From: Geobacter sp. AOG2
GTDB taxonomy: Bacteria > Desulfobacterota > Desulfuromonadia > Geobacterales > Pseudopelobacteraceae
NCBI RefSeq assembly: GCF_019972295.1
Contig: NZ_BLJA01000001.1
Location: forward strand, 2,670,158-2,734,157
Length of the DNA stretch: 64,000 nucleotides
Reading direction: 5' to 3'
Below the pieces are notes generated by a model. That model saw nothing but the letters and a program-made list of their open reading frames with translations, was not told the DNA's origin and searched no databases. Made by a program: the position numbers and the translations under genes. This document shows, piece after piece, positions 35,272 to 42,949 of the stretch (position 1 is its first letter; each line of letters opens with the position of its first letter).

Positions 35272-36645
35272 CTAAAAGTCATCGTTTTCGCGCTGTTTCT
35301 TGAGCATGTCGTCAAAATACAATTCCGGGGACGTCAACTTCGCTACCTCAGCTTCGCTGTATCCGAGGGCGCGGAAGTTCAACACGCCGTTGACGTTATG
35401 GCAATTCACGCAGGTCAGCGCCTTTGCCTTCGTAACGAGGTGACTGCTGGAGAAATAGATGGTCTGCCATCCCGGCTCAGCTTGGTACTTCTTTATTCCC
35501 AGCGTCTTGGCCGCCGAAGCGACACCGGCCAGCGCATCGCCGGTGGCCATGGGTTGGGCAAAGTCCATGGAGAGCAGGTTTCCGGTCAACTTATCGTAGT
35601 AAGCCTTGCCCTGGAAGATCTTGAAGGGGTAGATCTTGCTGGTCTTATCCCCACGGCTCCCCTTGGGACCGATAAAATGCGGTTCGTTACGGACGGTTTT
35701 GTTATACCAGGCATACACGGGGGTACTTTCGTTGGCTTCCCTCTTCAGGGTTGACGGCTCATAAAAGCCGTTCGCCTGTTTTTCCCATTTCGTGAAATTT
35801 TTCGCGCTCGCCCCGCCGGTCTTGGGAATATGGCAGGTCTGGCAAGCTATCCGGGCCGTATGGCGATTGTAGGCTTGATCCTTGTGGGGGTTTTCCGGGT
35901 GGCAGCCCGAGGTGGTACAGGTCAGCCGGATGCCGTCGTTCGCCCAGTTATTGGGGTCATAACCACTGGGGAAAAGGTGATCCTTGGCTTTATGACAGTC
36001 CGAGCATCCCATCTGCTTGGCGGCGTGCACATCGTTTGCCGGGGTAAAAGCGAAACCGCGCTTGATGTAAACACCACCGCCTGCCGCTTCGTGGCAGACC
36101 ATGCAGTTTTTGGTCTTGGGCTTGTCAATGGCCAATGCCGCCTTGGTAGTGCGGTCCTGGCCCATGACGATCCGGCCCTTCTCGTCTTTGTACGGCTTGC
36201 GGTGACTGAAGTCGTAGGCCGACGAATGGCAGATCAGGCAGTCAATGGCGGCTTCGGCCTCGGGACCCGTGCTCCCCACGTCGCTCACGTGGTTGCCCGG
36301 ATGGCAGGTATTGCAGCCAGAATACTTCGTTTTGCCGGCGGCGTTAAGCGGAATCTCCTTCAAGTTGTTGACGATGTCGTTGCCGTTGCACATGGTGTAG
36401 ATACGGTTTTTCATCCCGTATTCCTTGCCGGCTTCCAGGTTGTCGACGTTGTCAACCTTTGAGGCGTGCTTCCAGTGTACCGTTTCAAGAAACTTGCGCG
36501 CGGTTCCCGGATGACATTCTTCGCAGGTCGAGGGGCCCTTATATCCGTTCTTTTCGATATATTCGCGCCCAGGATGTTCCGCGCCCTGGGCGATGCCGGA
36601 TAACCCACACAGTAATGCCGCCGCTACCAACAACTTGAGATTCAT
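35272..36645 (-). CDS. Octaheme c-type cytochrome, possibly of the tetrathionate reductase (OTR) family
   Basis: A 457-aa protein with a cleaved signal peptide (MNLKLLVAAALLCGLSGIAQG). Seven CXXCH motifs (CEECH, CNTCH, CLICH, CMVCH, CSDCH, CQTCH, CVNCH) plus one CX4CH (CTTSGCH) predict eight c-hemes. The FLETVHWKH segment after the first heme and the overall size resemble octaheme tetrathionate-reductase-family cytochromes; membership is uncertain. Periplasmic, no lipobox. CGGAGG precedes the ATG. It is the second gene after the nonaheme cytochrome, 77 bp apart across an AT-rich gap. Such enzymes reduce sulfur or nitrogen oxyanions, which suits the neighbourhood. Confidence 0.82.
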   Translation of the reverse strand: MNLKLLVAAALLCGLSGIAQGAEHPGREYIEKNGYKGPSTCEECHPGTARKFLETVHWKHASKVDNVDNLEAGKEYGMKNRIYTMCNGNDIVNNLKEIPLNAAGKTKYSGCNTCHPGNHVSDVGSTGPEAEAAIDCLICHSSAYDFSHRKPYKDEKGRIVMGQDRTTKAALAIDKPKTKNCMVCHEAAGGGVYIKRGFAFTPANDVHAAKQMGCSDCHKAKDHLFPSGYDPNNWANDGIRLTCTTSGCHPENPHKDQAYNRHTARIACQTCHIPKTGGASAKNFTKWEKQANGFYEPSTLKREANESTPVYAWYNKTVRNEPHFIGPKGSRGDKTSKIYPFKIFQGKAYYDKLTGNLLSMDFAQPMATGDALAGVASAAKTLGIKKYQAEPGWQTIYFSSSHLVTKAKALTCVNCHNVNGVLNFRALGYSEAEVAKLTSPELYFDDMLKKQRENDDF

Positions 36646-36722
36646 GATCGCCTCCGAAACAGAAATTTTTCTAAATATACAAAATACAATATATATGTCA
36701 ATACAAATTTATATATATCAAA

Positions 36723-38468
36723 TTAATGTATGATGTGGGCCTTCGCAGCACCCGCGAGATCCCCCTTCGTTGCGTCATATCCCCCACGGTCGCGGATGGG
36801 AGGCAGGGCGAAATCACCCTTCACCTGCCATGCATCCTTCAAATATACCCACGGGGCCAGGGCCGACAGCGTGTAGCCGGGCTCCAGCTCGATTTTCTCG
36901 GAACGGATATTACGAATGAACAGGCCGCTTTTGTCGGCCACCACCTCGTGGCTGCCGTTGAACGGCAGCGCGCCGGGGTCGCCATACTCCCAGGAGACCT
37001 GCTGGCGCTGCGCCCCCTCCGGGTCGGCGTGGCAGGAGTCGCAGCTTCGCCCCTTGCCGTACTTGTGGGACATTTTGTCCATCTGGATCCAGAGCAGGGC
37101 CTTGTTGTTCTCCGGCAGGCCGCCGAAAAGCCCCACGTAGGCCCAGGCGTCGTCCGTCCGCTTCAGGCCCGGCAGGTCGGCGGGATACCGCCAGTGCAGC
37201 CCCGGCCTGAAGGGTGACGTAGTCTGGTTCATGACCGCCATGGGGAACGGTTTGACCGGAATCCACCGCCCCTGCTGATCCTTGAGCAGAAACGGCTCGG
37301 CCATGATCCCGTAATAGGCTTTGAACTTGAAGTAGGGGGTCGCCACCCCCGCCAGTTTTCCCGGCCCCCAGTAGGTCCCCTGGTAGCCCCCCACGTTGCG
37401 GATATGGCAGGCTTCGCAGGTCAGGTTCCTGTGCAGGGAAGCCTTATGTCTCCCGACAATCGCCGCGTGGCAGCGGATGCAGGAGTCGCCGGCCTGCCGC
37501 CTGACCATGGCGTGGCCGATGGCGGGGTTGCTTTTGGTACTTTCATGGCAATCGAGACACCCCACCTTGGCGGCCACGTGCACGTCCGGCGTCCCCCCCT
37601 CGGGGAAGGAAAAACTGCCGCCGAAGTACCCGGCCCCGCGGCGGCGGTCCTCAGGCCCGGCGTGGCAGACCGAGGCGCGCCCGTTACCGTAGCAGCTCTG
37701 CGGCGGCGGAGTCTTCGCAAAACTGTGCGCCCCTTTGGTCGGATCGGACGCGCTTTTGGGCTGGGGATTGTAGTGGCAGTCCAGGCACCCCACATGACAG
37801 ATGCTGCAACTCTTCTGTCCCTGGGCGGCAGCCCGGTCGCTCAACGGGATTGCGGTCGCGGCCCGCATCCCCTTCACGTTCCCCTCGAACCACGGCCCGC
37901 AGTTGTGCGGCCCGCGCTGTTCGTCGAGCCACCCCTTGTACTGGCTCTGTTTGCCGTTCTGGGCCATGGTGCTGCGGAGGAATTCGGCAAATTCCCGCTG
38001 ATGGCAACTGCCGCACGTTTGCTCCATCATGGTGAAGTTCTGAGAGAGGGTATCGCCACGTTTATCGTGGTACAGGATCGCGGTCACCGCCGTATCCCGG
38101 ACCTTCTTCCCCCCCTTGTCGGCGCTGACGAGCAGGCGGGCGGCGGGGCTGGCGCCAAACTCCAGCGGATACCTGCGCGGGGAGGTCATGACGGCGAACC
38201 CCTTCCCTACCCGCATAAGGCGTCCCATGCCCCGGTGGGCCTCGTCCGGCAGCCGTGCGGCCGGGTTGCCGCGATGGCAATCGCTGCAGGTGGCCGGCAT
38301 GCCGCTTTGGGCTTCGACCTCCTTTTGGGTGATCGTGAAGCCGGGATACCCCAGCTTTTTCATCGCCGGACCATCCTCGTGGCACCCTCGGCAGCTATCC
38401 GCAGACCAAGCCGCTACCGGGGCCAGCAGACACAAGCAAAACGCCAGGCAAAACTTCAACGGGATCAT
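36723..38468 (-). CDS. Multiheme c-type cytochrome with nine CXXCH motifs and one CX8CH
   Basis: ATG at 38468 is supported by AAGGAGG 5 bases upstream and gives a 581-aa protein with a signal peptide (MIPLKFCLAFCLCLLAPVAAW). Nine CXXCH motifs (CRGCH, CSDCH, CGSCH, CSICH, CLDCH, CLDCH, CIRCH, CEACH, CDSCH) are present, and CYGNGRASVCH between the fifth and sixth has Cys and Cys-His separated by eight residues, possibly a non-canonical heme site. No lipobox, so periplasmic or secreted. The last 140 residues lack heme motifs. Likely first gene of an operon with the octaheme cytochrome. Confidence 0.85.
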   Translation of the reverse strand: MIPLKFCLAFCLCLLAPVAAWSADSCRGCHEDGPAMKKLGYPGFTITQKEVEAQSGMPATCSDCHRGNPAARLPDEAHRGMGRLMRVGKGFAVMTSPRRYPLEFGASPAARLLVSADKGGKKVRDTAVTAILYHDKRGDTLSQNFTMMEQTCGSCHQREFAEFLRSTMAQNGKQSQYKGWLDEQRGPHNCGPWFEGNVKGMRAATAIPLSDRAAAQGQKSCSICHVGCLDCHYNPQPKSASDPTKGAHSFAKTPPPQSCYGNGRASVCHAGPEDRRRGAGYFGGSFSFPEGGTPDVHVAAKVGCLDCHESTKSNPAIGHAMVRRQAGDSCIRCHAAIVGRHKASLHRNLTCEACHIRNVGGYQGTYWGPGKLAGVATPYFKFKAYYGIMAEPFLLKDQQGRWIPVKPFPMAVMNQTTSPFRPGLHWRYPADLPGLKRTDDAWAYVGLFGGLPENNKALLWIQMDKMSHKYGKGRSCDSCHADPEGAQRQQVSWEYGDPGALPFNGSHEVVADKSGLFIRNIRSEKIELEPGYTLSALAPWVYLKDAWQVKGDFALPPIRDRGGYDATKGDLAGAAKAHIIH

Positions 38469-38907
38469 GGAGCCTCCTTTTTGCGGGTCAGGGATGCGGG
38501 TCGGCGATTTAACCAGTACCAAAAAATATTTTACCGCGTTTTAACGTAAAGTCATTGGACAGCGGTATAATAATGACAATGGCGTCGGCCACACTATTCA
38601 TTCAAAAATCAATATGTTGCAATATTGTTACGACATTGGGAGAGTATAGGCACTTTTTTTGCTTTATTCAACTTTCAATATATTCACTTAAAGAAATATT
38701 TTACTATTTCTATTTAAATGATATATCTTCGTCAAAAAAAATTCATCGAGGCCAGACACATTGAAAGGGGGTGAAGGCGGAACTGGCCGTGAACCGGGTA
38801 ATAGAACGGGACAATGGCGGCACGTTCCACGTCGTCATGCCAAGGGCTGATCCCTCACGAAGCTTCCGTGCGGGCAAGTTCGAAATACCAAATAAAAGGA
38901 GGAGACC
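38469..38907. other. AT-rich divergent intergenic region between cytochrome and porin genes
   Basis: About 440 bp, strikingly AT-rich at 38570-38755 compared with its GC-rich surroundings. It must hold promoters for both divergent transcripts. A 69-codon frame (38555-38764) is rejected as a gene. I could not fix a convincing promoter pair on either strand. AAAGGAGGAG at 38896-38904 is the porin ribosome site. Confidence 0.5.
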
Positions 38908-40602
38908 GTGAAGAAGAGAATACTGCCTATGCTGTTGGTCGGGTTGCTTGCGGGGATGAACCTTCCCCACCCGGCGCAGGCCGCCGACGAGGAGTTGCTG
39001 CAAAAGGTGGACAAGCTGTACAAGGAGATTGAAACCCTGAAGGGTTCGGTCAAGAAGGTGGAGAATAAATCCATCGGCAGATGGCTGACCATCGGCGGGG
39101 ATTACCGTTTTCGGTACGACTATCTGAAGGGTAGCACCAAGCCGTTTACCGATGTGAACGCAACCTTTACGAATGCTCAAAACGTTTTGCAGCAGGGGTA
39201 TTTCAACGCTGTGGCGGCAGGTGATGCCGCGGCGACCCAACAGTTTGCCGGGGCCATTGCCGGAATGACGTCTTTCTCTCAAGCAATGACCGGCGTGAAG
39301 ACCTATAATCAGGCCTTGACCTTCCTGGGGAACAACCAGGCAATGTTGGGCGCCTTGCAAAACTACGCCGTGACCGTTCCCGCATATAAACCGGAAAACG
39401 CCACCCTCTATACCAACAAGCTTGGCCTTGACCTGCATGCCAAGGCCACCCAGGATGTCACCGTCAACACCCGTCTCGTCATGTACAAGGTGTTCGGCTC
39501 CCAGGACGATCAGGCCGTCACCAACGGCGACGCCGCCCCCTATTTCGCCGACCGCGTCGGCGTATTCGACGGCACCCTTGGCCATGTTCCCTCCACCAGC
39601 TATCTGGACGTGGACCGGGCCTACGCCACCTGGAGCAACATCGCCGACCAGCCTCTCTGGTTCTCGGTCGGCCGCCGTCCCTCCACCAACGGCGCTCCCA
39701 GCAACCTGCGCCTCAACAATGAGCGCCCCGGCAACGGCGGTACCCCGTCGCTTCTGGTCGATTACGCCTTTGACGGTATGACCATCGGTTACGCCCCGGA
39801 CATCGAGATGCTGCCCGGCGCCTATGCCAAGGTTTGCTACGGCCGCGGCTTTGAGAGCGGCTTTCGCTCGACCCCCGCCAACTCCATCGCCGACACCGAT
39901 ATGCTCGGCGTCGCCGTGATTCCGATCGATACCGATCCGCTGCGCGTCTGGCTGCAATGGAACCGCGGTTTCAATATCTTCGACGCCCCGACCATGAACA
40001 ACACCTACTTCGGCAACACCGCACCCAAGGTCAACCTGGGCGATATCGACTGGTGGGGCGCCGGTTACATGAGCACGCTCAAGAAGGTCGGCCCCGGCGA
40101 CCTGAACTTCTTCACCGACGCCGCCCTGAGCGTAACCCATCCCAACAACAACGTCTCCGCTCAGTTCGGCTTCCAGGGACTCATGACCGGGGCCTTCTTC
40201 AACCCGGAAGCCCCGACCAGCAAAACCGGCTGGGCCGTATCCGCCGGGGTCCGCTACGACCTGCCGTCCAAGACCAAGCTGGGCTTCGAGTACAACCACG
40301 GTTCCAAAAACTGGATCACCTTTGCCCCTGCCGCCGACGACATGTGGACGTCCAAGGTCGGTACCCGCGGCAATGTGTATGAAGGGTACGTCATTCAGGA
40401 ACTCAACCTGAAACCGATCTCTTCCTACTTCAGCAAGACCTTCTTCCGCGTCGGTTACCAGTATTACGATTTCGAATACACCGGCAGCAACAACTGGGTC
40501 GGCGCACCGGTCAAGATGTCCGAGGTGAACGGGCAAATGATGACGACCACCCCGCTGGAATCCGCACATGACGTGTATGCGACCTTCGAGGTCCATTTCT
40601 AA
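38908..40602 (+). CDS. Outer-membrane porin (DUF3373-like) with N-terminal coiled coil
   Basis: A 564-aa protein starting at GTG after AAAGGAGGAG. Signal peptide (KKRILPMLLVGLLAGMN, cleavage near AQAA), a short coiled coil (about 27-52, DEELLQKVDKLYKEIETLKG), then a beta-rich barrel with RWLTIGGDYRFRYDYLKGS and a C-terminal Phe (FEVHF). This architecture matches large Geobacter porins of the DUF3373 type as I know them. It is divergent from the two multiheme cytochromes and could pair with them, or with the downstream reductase, as an outer-membrane channel. Confidence 0.8.
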   Translation: MKKRILPMLLVGLLAGMNLPHPAQAADEELLQKVDKLYKEIETLKGSVKKVENKSIGRWLTIGGDYRFRYDYLKGSTKPFTDVNATFTNAQNVLQQGYFNAVAAGDAAATQQFAGAIAGMTSFSQAMTGVKTYNQALTFLGNNQAMLGALQNYAVTVPAYKPENATLYTNKLGLDLHAKATQDVTVNTRLVMYKVFGSQDDQAVTNGDAAPYFADRVGVFDGTLGHVPSTSYLDVDRAYATWSNIADQPLWFSVGRRPSTNGAPSNLRLNNERPGNGGTPSLLVDYAFDGMTIGYAPDIEMLPGAYAKVCYGRGFESGFRSTPANSIADTDMLGVAVIPIDTDPLRVWLQWNRGFNIFDAPTMNNTYFGNTAPKVNLGDIDWWGAGYMSTLKKVGPGDLNFFTDAALSVTHPNNNVSAQFGFQGLMTGAFFNPEAPTSKTGWAVSAGVRYDLPSKTKLGFEYNHGSKNWITFAPAADDMWTSKVGTRGNVYEGYVIQELNLKPISSYFSKTFFRVGYQYYDFEYTGSNNWVGAPVKMSEVNGQMMTTTPLESAHDVYATFEVHF

Positions 40603-40638
40603 GCAAGGTTGAAAATGCCCGCTCTCAGCGGGCAGCAC

Positions 40639-40682
40639 ACCGGGGGAGTGGAACCGTGCCTCCCGCTTCCCCGGTTTTTTTT
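40639..40682 (+). terminator. Rho-independent terminator after the porin
   Basis: ACCGGGG (40639-40645) pairs with CCCCGGT (40669-40675), with further pairing inside (GAG / CTC), followed by eight T residues. Confidence 0.75.
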
Positions 40683-40757
40683 GCCGCCCAGGATCATCCC
40701 CCCCACTCGGCGGGAGGCACAGTACACAACATACATAGTATGAAAAGGAGCAAACCG

Positions 40758-41081
40758 ATGAAAAAGATTCTCTCACTCGTTGTCCTGACGGCCCTGTTGG
40801 CATTCACCTCTCTGACGGTCGTTACAAACGCCAGCGCAGAAGACGTCAAGATGATCGGCGTCATCTCCAAGATCGAAATGGCCAAGGACGGCAAGTCGGC
40901 AACGGCAACCCTCAAGGACAACAAGACCGGGGAAAGCGTGCCCATTCTCATTACCGACGACCTGACCCTCGACAAATTCAAGGACAAGCGCATCGTGGAA
41001 GGTGATGAGATCCGCTGCAAGTTCGAAAAGGTAAACGACAAGAACAACAGCAAGATCTTCAAGAAAACGGCCGGGTGCTAA
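40758..41081 (+). CDS. Small exported protein with C-terminal Gly-Cys; possible ExtJ-like
   Basis: ATG at 40758 has AAGGAG 8 bases before it and gives 107 aa with a signal peptide (MKKILSLVVLTALLAFTSLT, cleavage near ASAE). The mature 80 residues look like a small beta-barrel (MIGVISKIEMAKDGKSATA, then KRIVEGDEIRCKFEK). The protein ends in KKTAGC; the Gly-Cys end recurs in two other exported proteins of this region. It resembles the small 'ExtJ' protein named with selenite/tellurite operons as far as I recall, so I leave the symbol blank. It precedes the rhodanese-heme gene. Confidence 0.65.
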   Translation: MKKILSLVVLTALLAFTSLTVVTNASAEDVKMIGVISKIEMAKDGKSATATLKDNKTGESVPILITDDLTLDKFKDKRIVEGDEIRCKFEKVNDKNNSKIFKKTAGC

Positions 41082-41164
41082 CAGGTTGTTGAAAAAGCCG
41101 TAAAGAAGCCCGGATGCCGCGCAACGCCGCAGACGGCTCTTTACATTCGTTTTTTAACAAGCTC
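41079..41164. repeat. Inverted-repeat element (GTTGTTGAAAAA family), short copy
   Basis: Left end TAACAGGTTGTTGAAAAAGC (41079-41098) and right end CGTTTTTTAACAAGCTC (41148-41164) are near-complementary, and CCGTAAAG / CTTTACA also pair. The element begins within the stop codon of the small exported protein gene. Compare 7966-8110. Confidence 0.55.
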
Positions 41165-41246
41165 TCCAAGGGGCGGGTTCGAACCGCCCCTATCGCCCTG
41201 CCTCCCGTCTTCGGGTCAACGAAACCTCTTAAGGAGGATAAGTCCC

Positions 41247-42650
41247 ATGACCGGAAATCCAGTTCTCCCCCGCATCCTCGCCGTCACGGCTGTAGCCCTC
41301 AGCCTGGCGGCAGGGACGCCGGCAGGCGCAGAAAGTGCGCCCCAGGCAAAATCTCTCATTCCCAAGATTTGTACCAATTGCCACAAAGCGGAAGCCAACA
41401 CCCTTCGGGGCTATTTTGATAGCGTCGCCTTCAAGGCCAGGACCATCCAGGTAAAGATCGACGATTCGGTGGAATTGGTCAGGTTCGACGAAGACGAGAT
41501 CAAGGTGGTGACCGCCGCAGGCAAGGCAATGGATGGCGAGGCGCTGCGCCAGACGAAAAAAGGCCAGGAAATCAAGATCGAGTACACGGAAGCGAACGGG
41601 GTCAAGACGGCGACCCGGCTGATAGAAAAACCGCCCGTAGCCGTTTCTCCCGGGATGCTCATGGCCACGGCCGAGGTTGAAAGGCTTGTGGCCCTTGGCC
41701 CGAAAAAGGGCGGGTACTTCCTGTTCGACTCCCGGCCGCTGCCCCGCTTCCGGGAAGGCTCCATCCCCACCGCCGTCAGCCTCCCCTTCGTATCCTTCGA
41801 CAAACAGGCGGGCGAATTGCCCGCGAACAAGAACGCCCTGATCATCTTTTACTGCTCAGGCCCGACCTGCAACATGAGTCCCGGGTCTGCCGCCAAGGCC
41901 CGTAAACTGGGCTACACAAACCTCAAGGTATTCAGGGACGGTATCCCGGCCTGGTCCGAAAAAAACTACACCGTCCTCTCGTCCCAATCCCTGAAAGAGG
42001 CCTGGCTGGACACGGGCACCCCCCATGTTCTTCTTGATGTCCGTTCTCCCAAAGAGATGGGCAGGGGCTTCATCAGCGGTGCGGTCGCCTTCCCGGCCGC
42101 CCGGTTCGCAAGCCTGGTCAAGGAACTGCCGCCTGCGAAAAGGAAACCGCCGATCATCGTCTATGACGGCCCGGGTGCCGGGCAGGCCGTGAAGGTGGCC
42201 CGGCAGTTGCTCAAGGCCGGTTACGGCGACGTGAAGGTCCTGCAGGGGGGCTTTTCGGGGTGGCGCGCCGCCGGATACGCCGCGGCAAACGGCACACCGG
42301 CCGCCAGAGCCGTCTATGTAGCCAAGCCCCGCCCCGGCGAGATTGATGTGGCGGCGTTCAGGAAATACGCGGCTGAACTTCCGCCAAACGTAACGATCAT
42401 CGATGTCCGCAATGCCGACGAGGTGAAGAAAGGCATGATCGCGGGCGCCGTCAACATCCCGGTGGAAGAACTCAGGGAACGCGCCTCCGGGCTTTCGAAG
42501 GACAAGTTGCTTATTACCCAGTGTTCGACCGGCGTACGCGCCGAGATGGCCTATCATGCCTTGAAGAATCTGGGATTCCCCTCGGTCGGATTCCTGAATG
42601 CCACGGTCACGTTCGGCAAAGACGGCAGTTACACCCTGTCGACGCCGTAA
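41247..42650 (+). CDS. Exported triple-rhodanese protein with an N-terminal c-type heme motif
   Basis: A 467-aa protein with AAGGAGG upstream and a signal peptide (cleavage near residue 27). CTNCH at about residues 42-46 would bind one c-heme. Three rhodanese domains follow. The first has an active-site loop FYCSGPTC (Cys present), the second reads VYDGPGAG (Cys replaced by Asp, so inactive), and the third has TQCSTGVRAEM (Cys present). Rhodaneses transfer sulfane sulfur (or selenium) via a Cys persulfide. Located directly before a Psr-like reductase, it may deliver or accept sulfane chalcogen in the periplasm. Confidence 0.85.
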   Translation: MTGNPVLPRILAVTAVALSLAAGTPAGAESAPQAKSLIPKICTNCHKAEANTLRGYFDSVAFKARTIQVKIDDSVELVRFDEDEIKVVTAAGKAMDGEALRQTKKGQEIKIEYTEANGVKTATRLIEKPPVAVSPGMLMATAEVERLVALGPKKGGYFLFDSRPLPRFREGSIPTAVSLPFVSFDKQAGELPANKNALIIFYCSGPTCNMSPGSAAKARKLGYTNLKVFRDGIPAWSEKNYTVLSSQSLKEAWLDTGTPHVLLDVRSPKEMGRGFISGAVAFPAARFASLVKELPPAKRKPPIIVYDGPGAGQAVKVARQLLKAGYGDVKVLQGGFSGWRAAGYAAANGTPAARAVYVAKPRPGEIDVAAFRKYAAELPPNVTIIDVRNADEVKKGMIAGAVNIPVEELRERASGLSKDKLLITQCSTGVRAEMAYHALKNLGFPSVGFLNATVTFGKDGSYTLSTP

Positions 42651-42949
42651 CCGGGCAAAATTGTTTCATTACCGGTTGGACGGACCACAAAAAGACCGTT
42701 CTGGCCGAGAGACCCTTACGTTGTGCCCGTATCAGTTCCGAATGACTTCGTCATCCCGGGTTCCATGAGCGACATTTCGTCTGGGTTTTCTTTTGCGCAA
42801 AGCGCATGAAGCCATGCCAAGTTTTCATTTCACTCCTGAGGGAGAAACATACTATAAACAGGCATGGCGGCAAGATCAGTGGCGATGTCCCCTGTAACGC
42901 AACGACACCGGAAACCTTCTTCCGGAATACTCCAACGAGGTGACAGGAC

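Noticed and set aside
38555-38764. 69-codon frame in the AT-rich divergent region
   Set aside because: No ribosome site, and composition follows the AT-rich DNA; the region is more likely promoter DNA.
38743-40803. Very long (686-codon) minus-strand frame opposite the porin gene
   Set aside because: The + strand frame has a signal peptide, ribosome site and barrel features; the antisense frame is a by-product of GC-rich codon use. Similar antisense frames at 843-1937, 5555-7042, 15326-16765, 22885-24438, 43010-44998 and 54028-55446 were rejected for the same reason.
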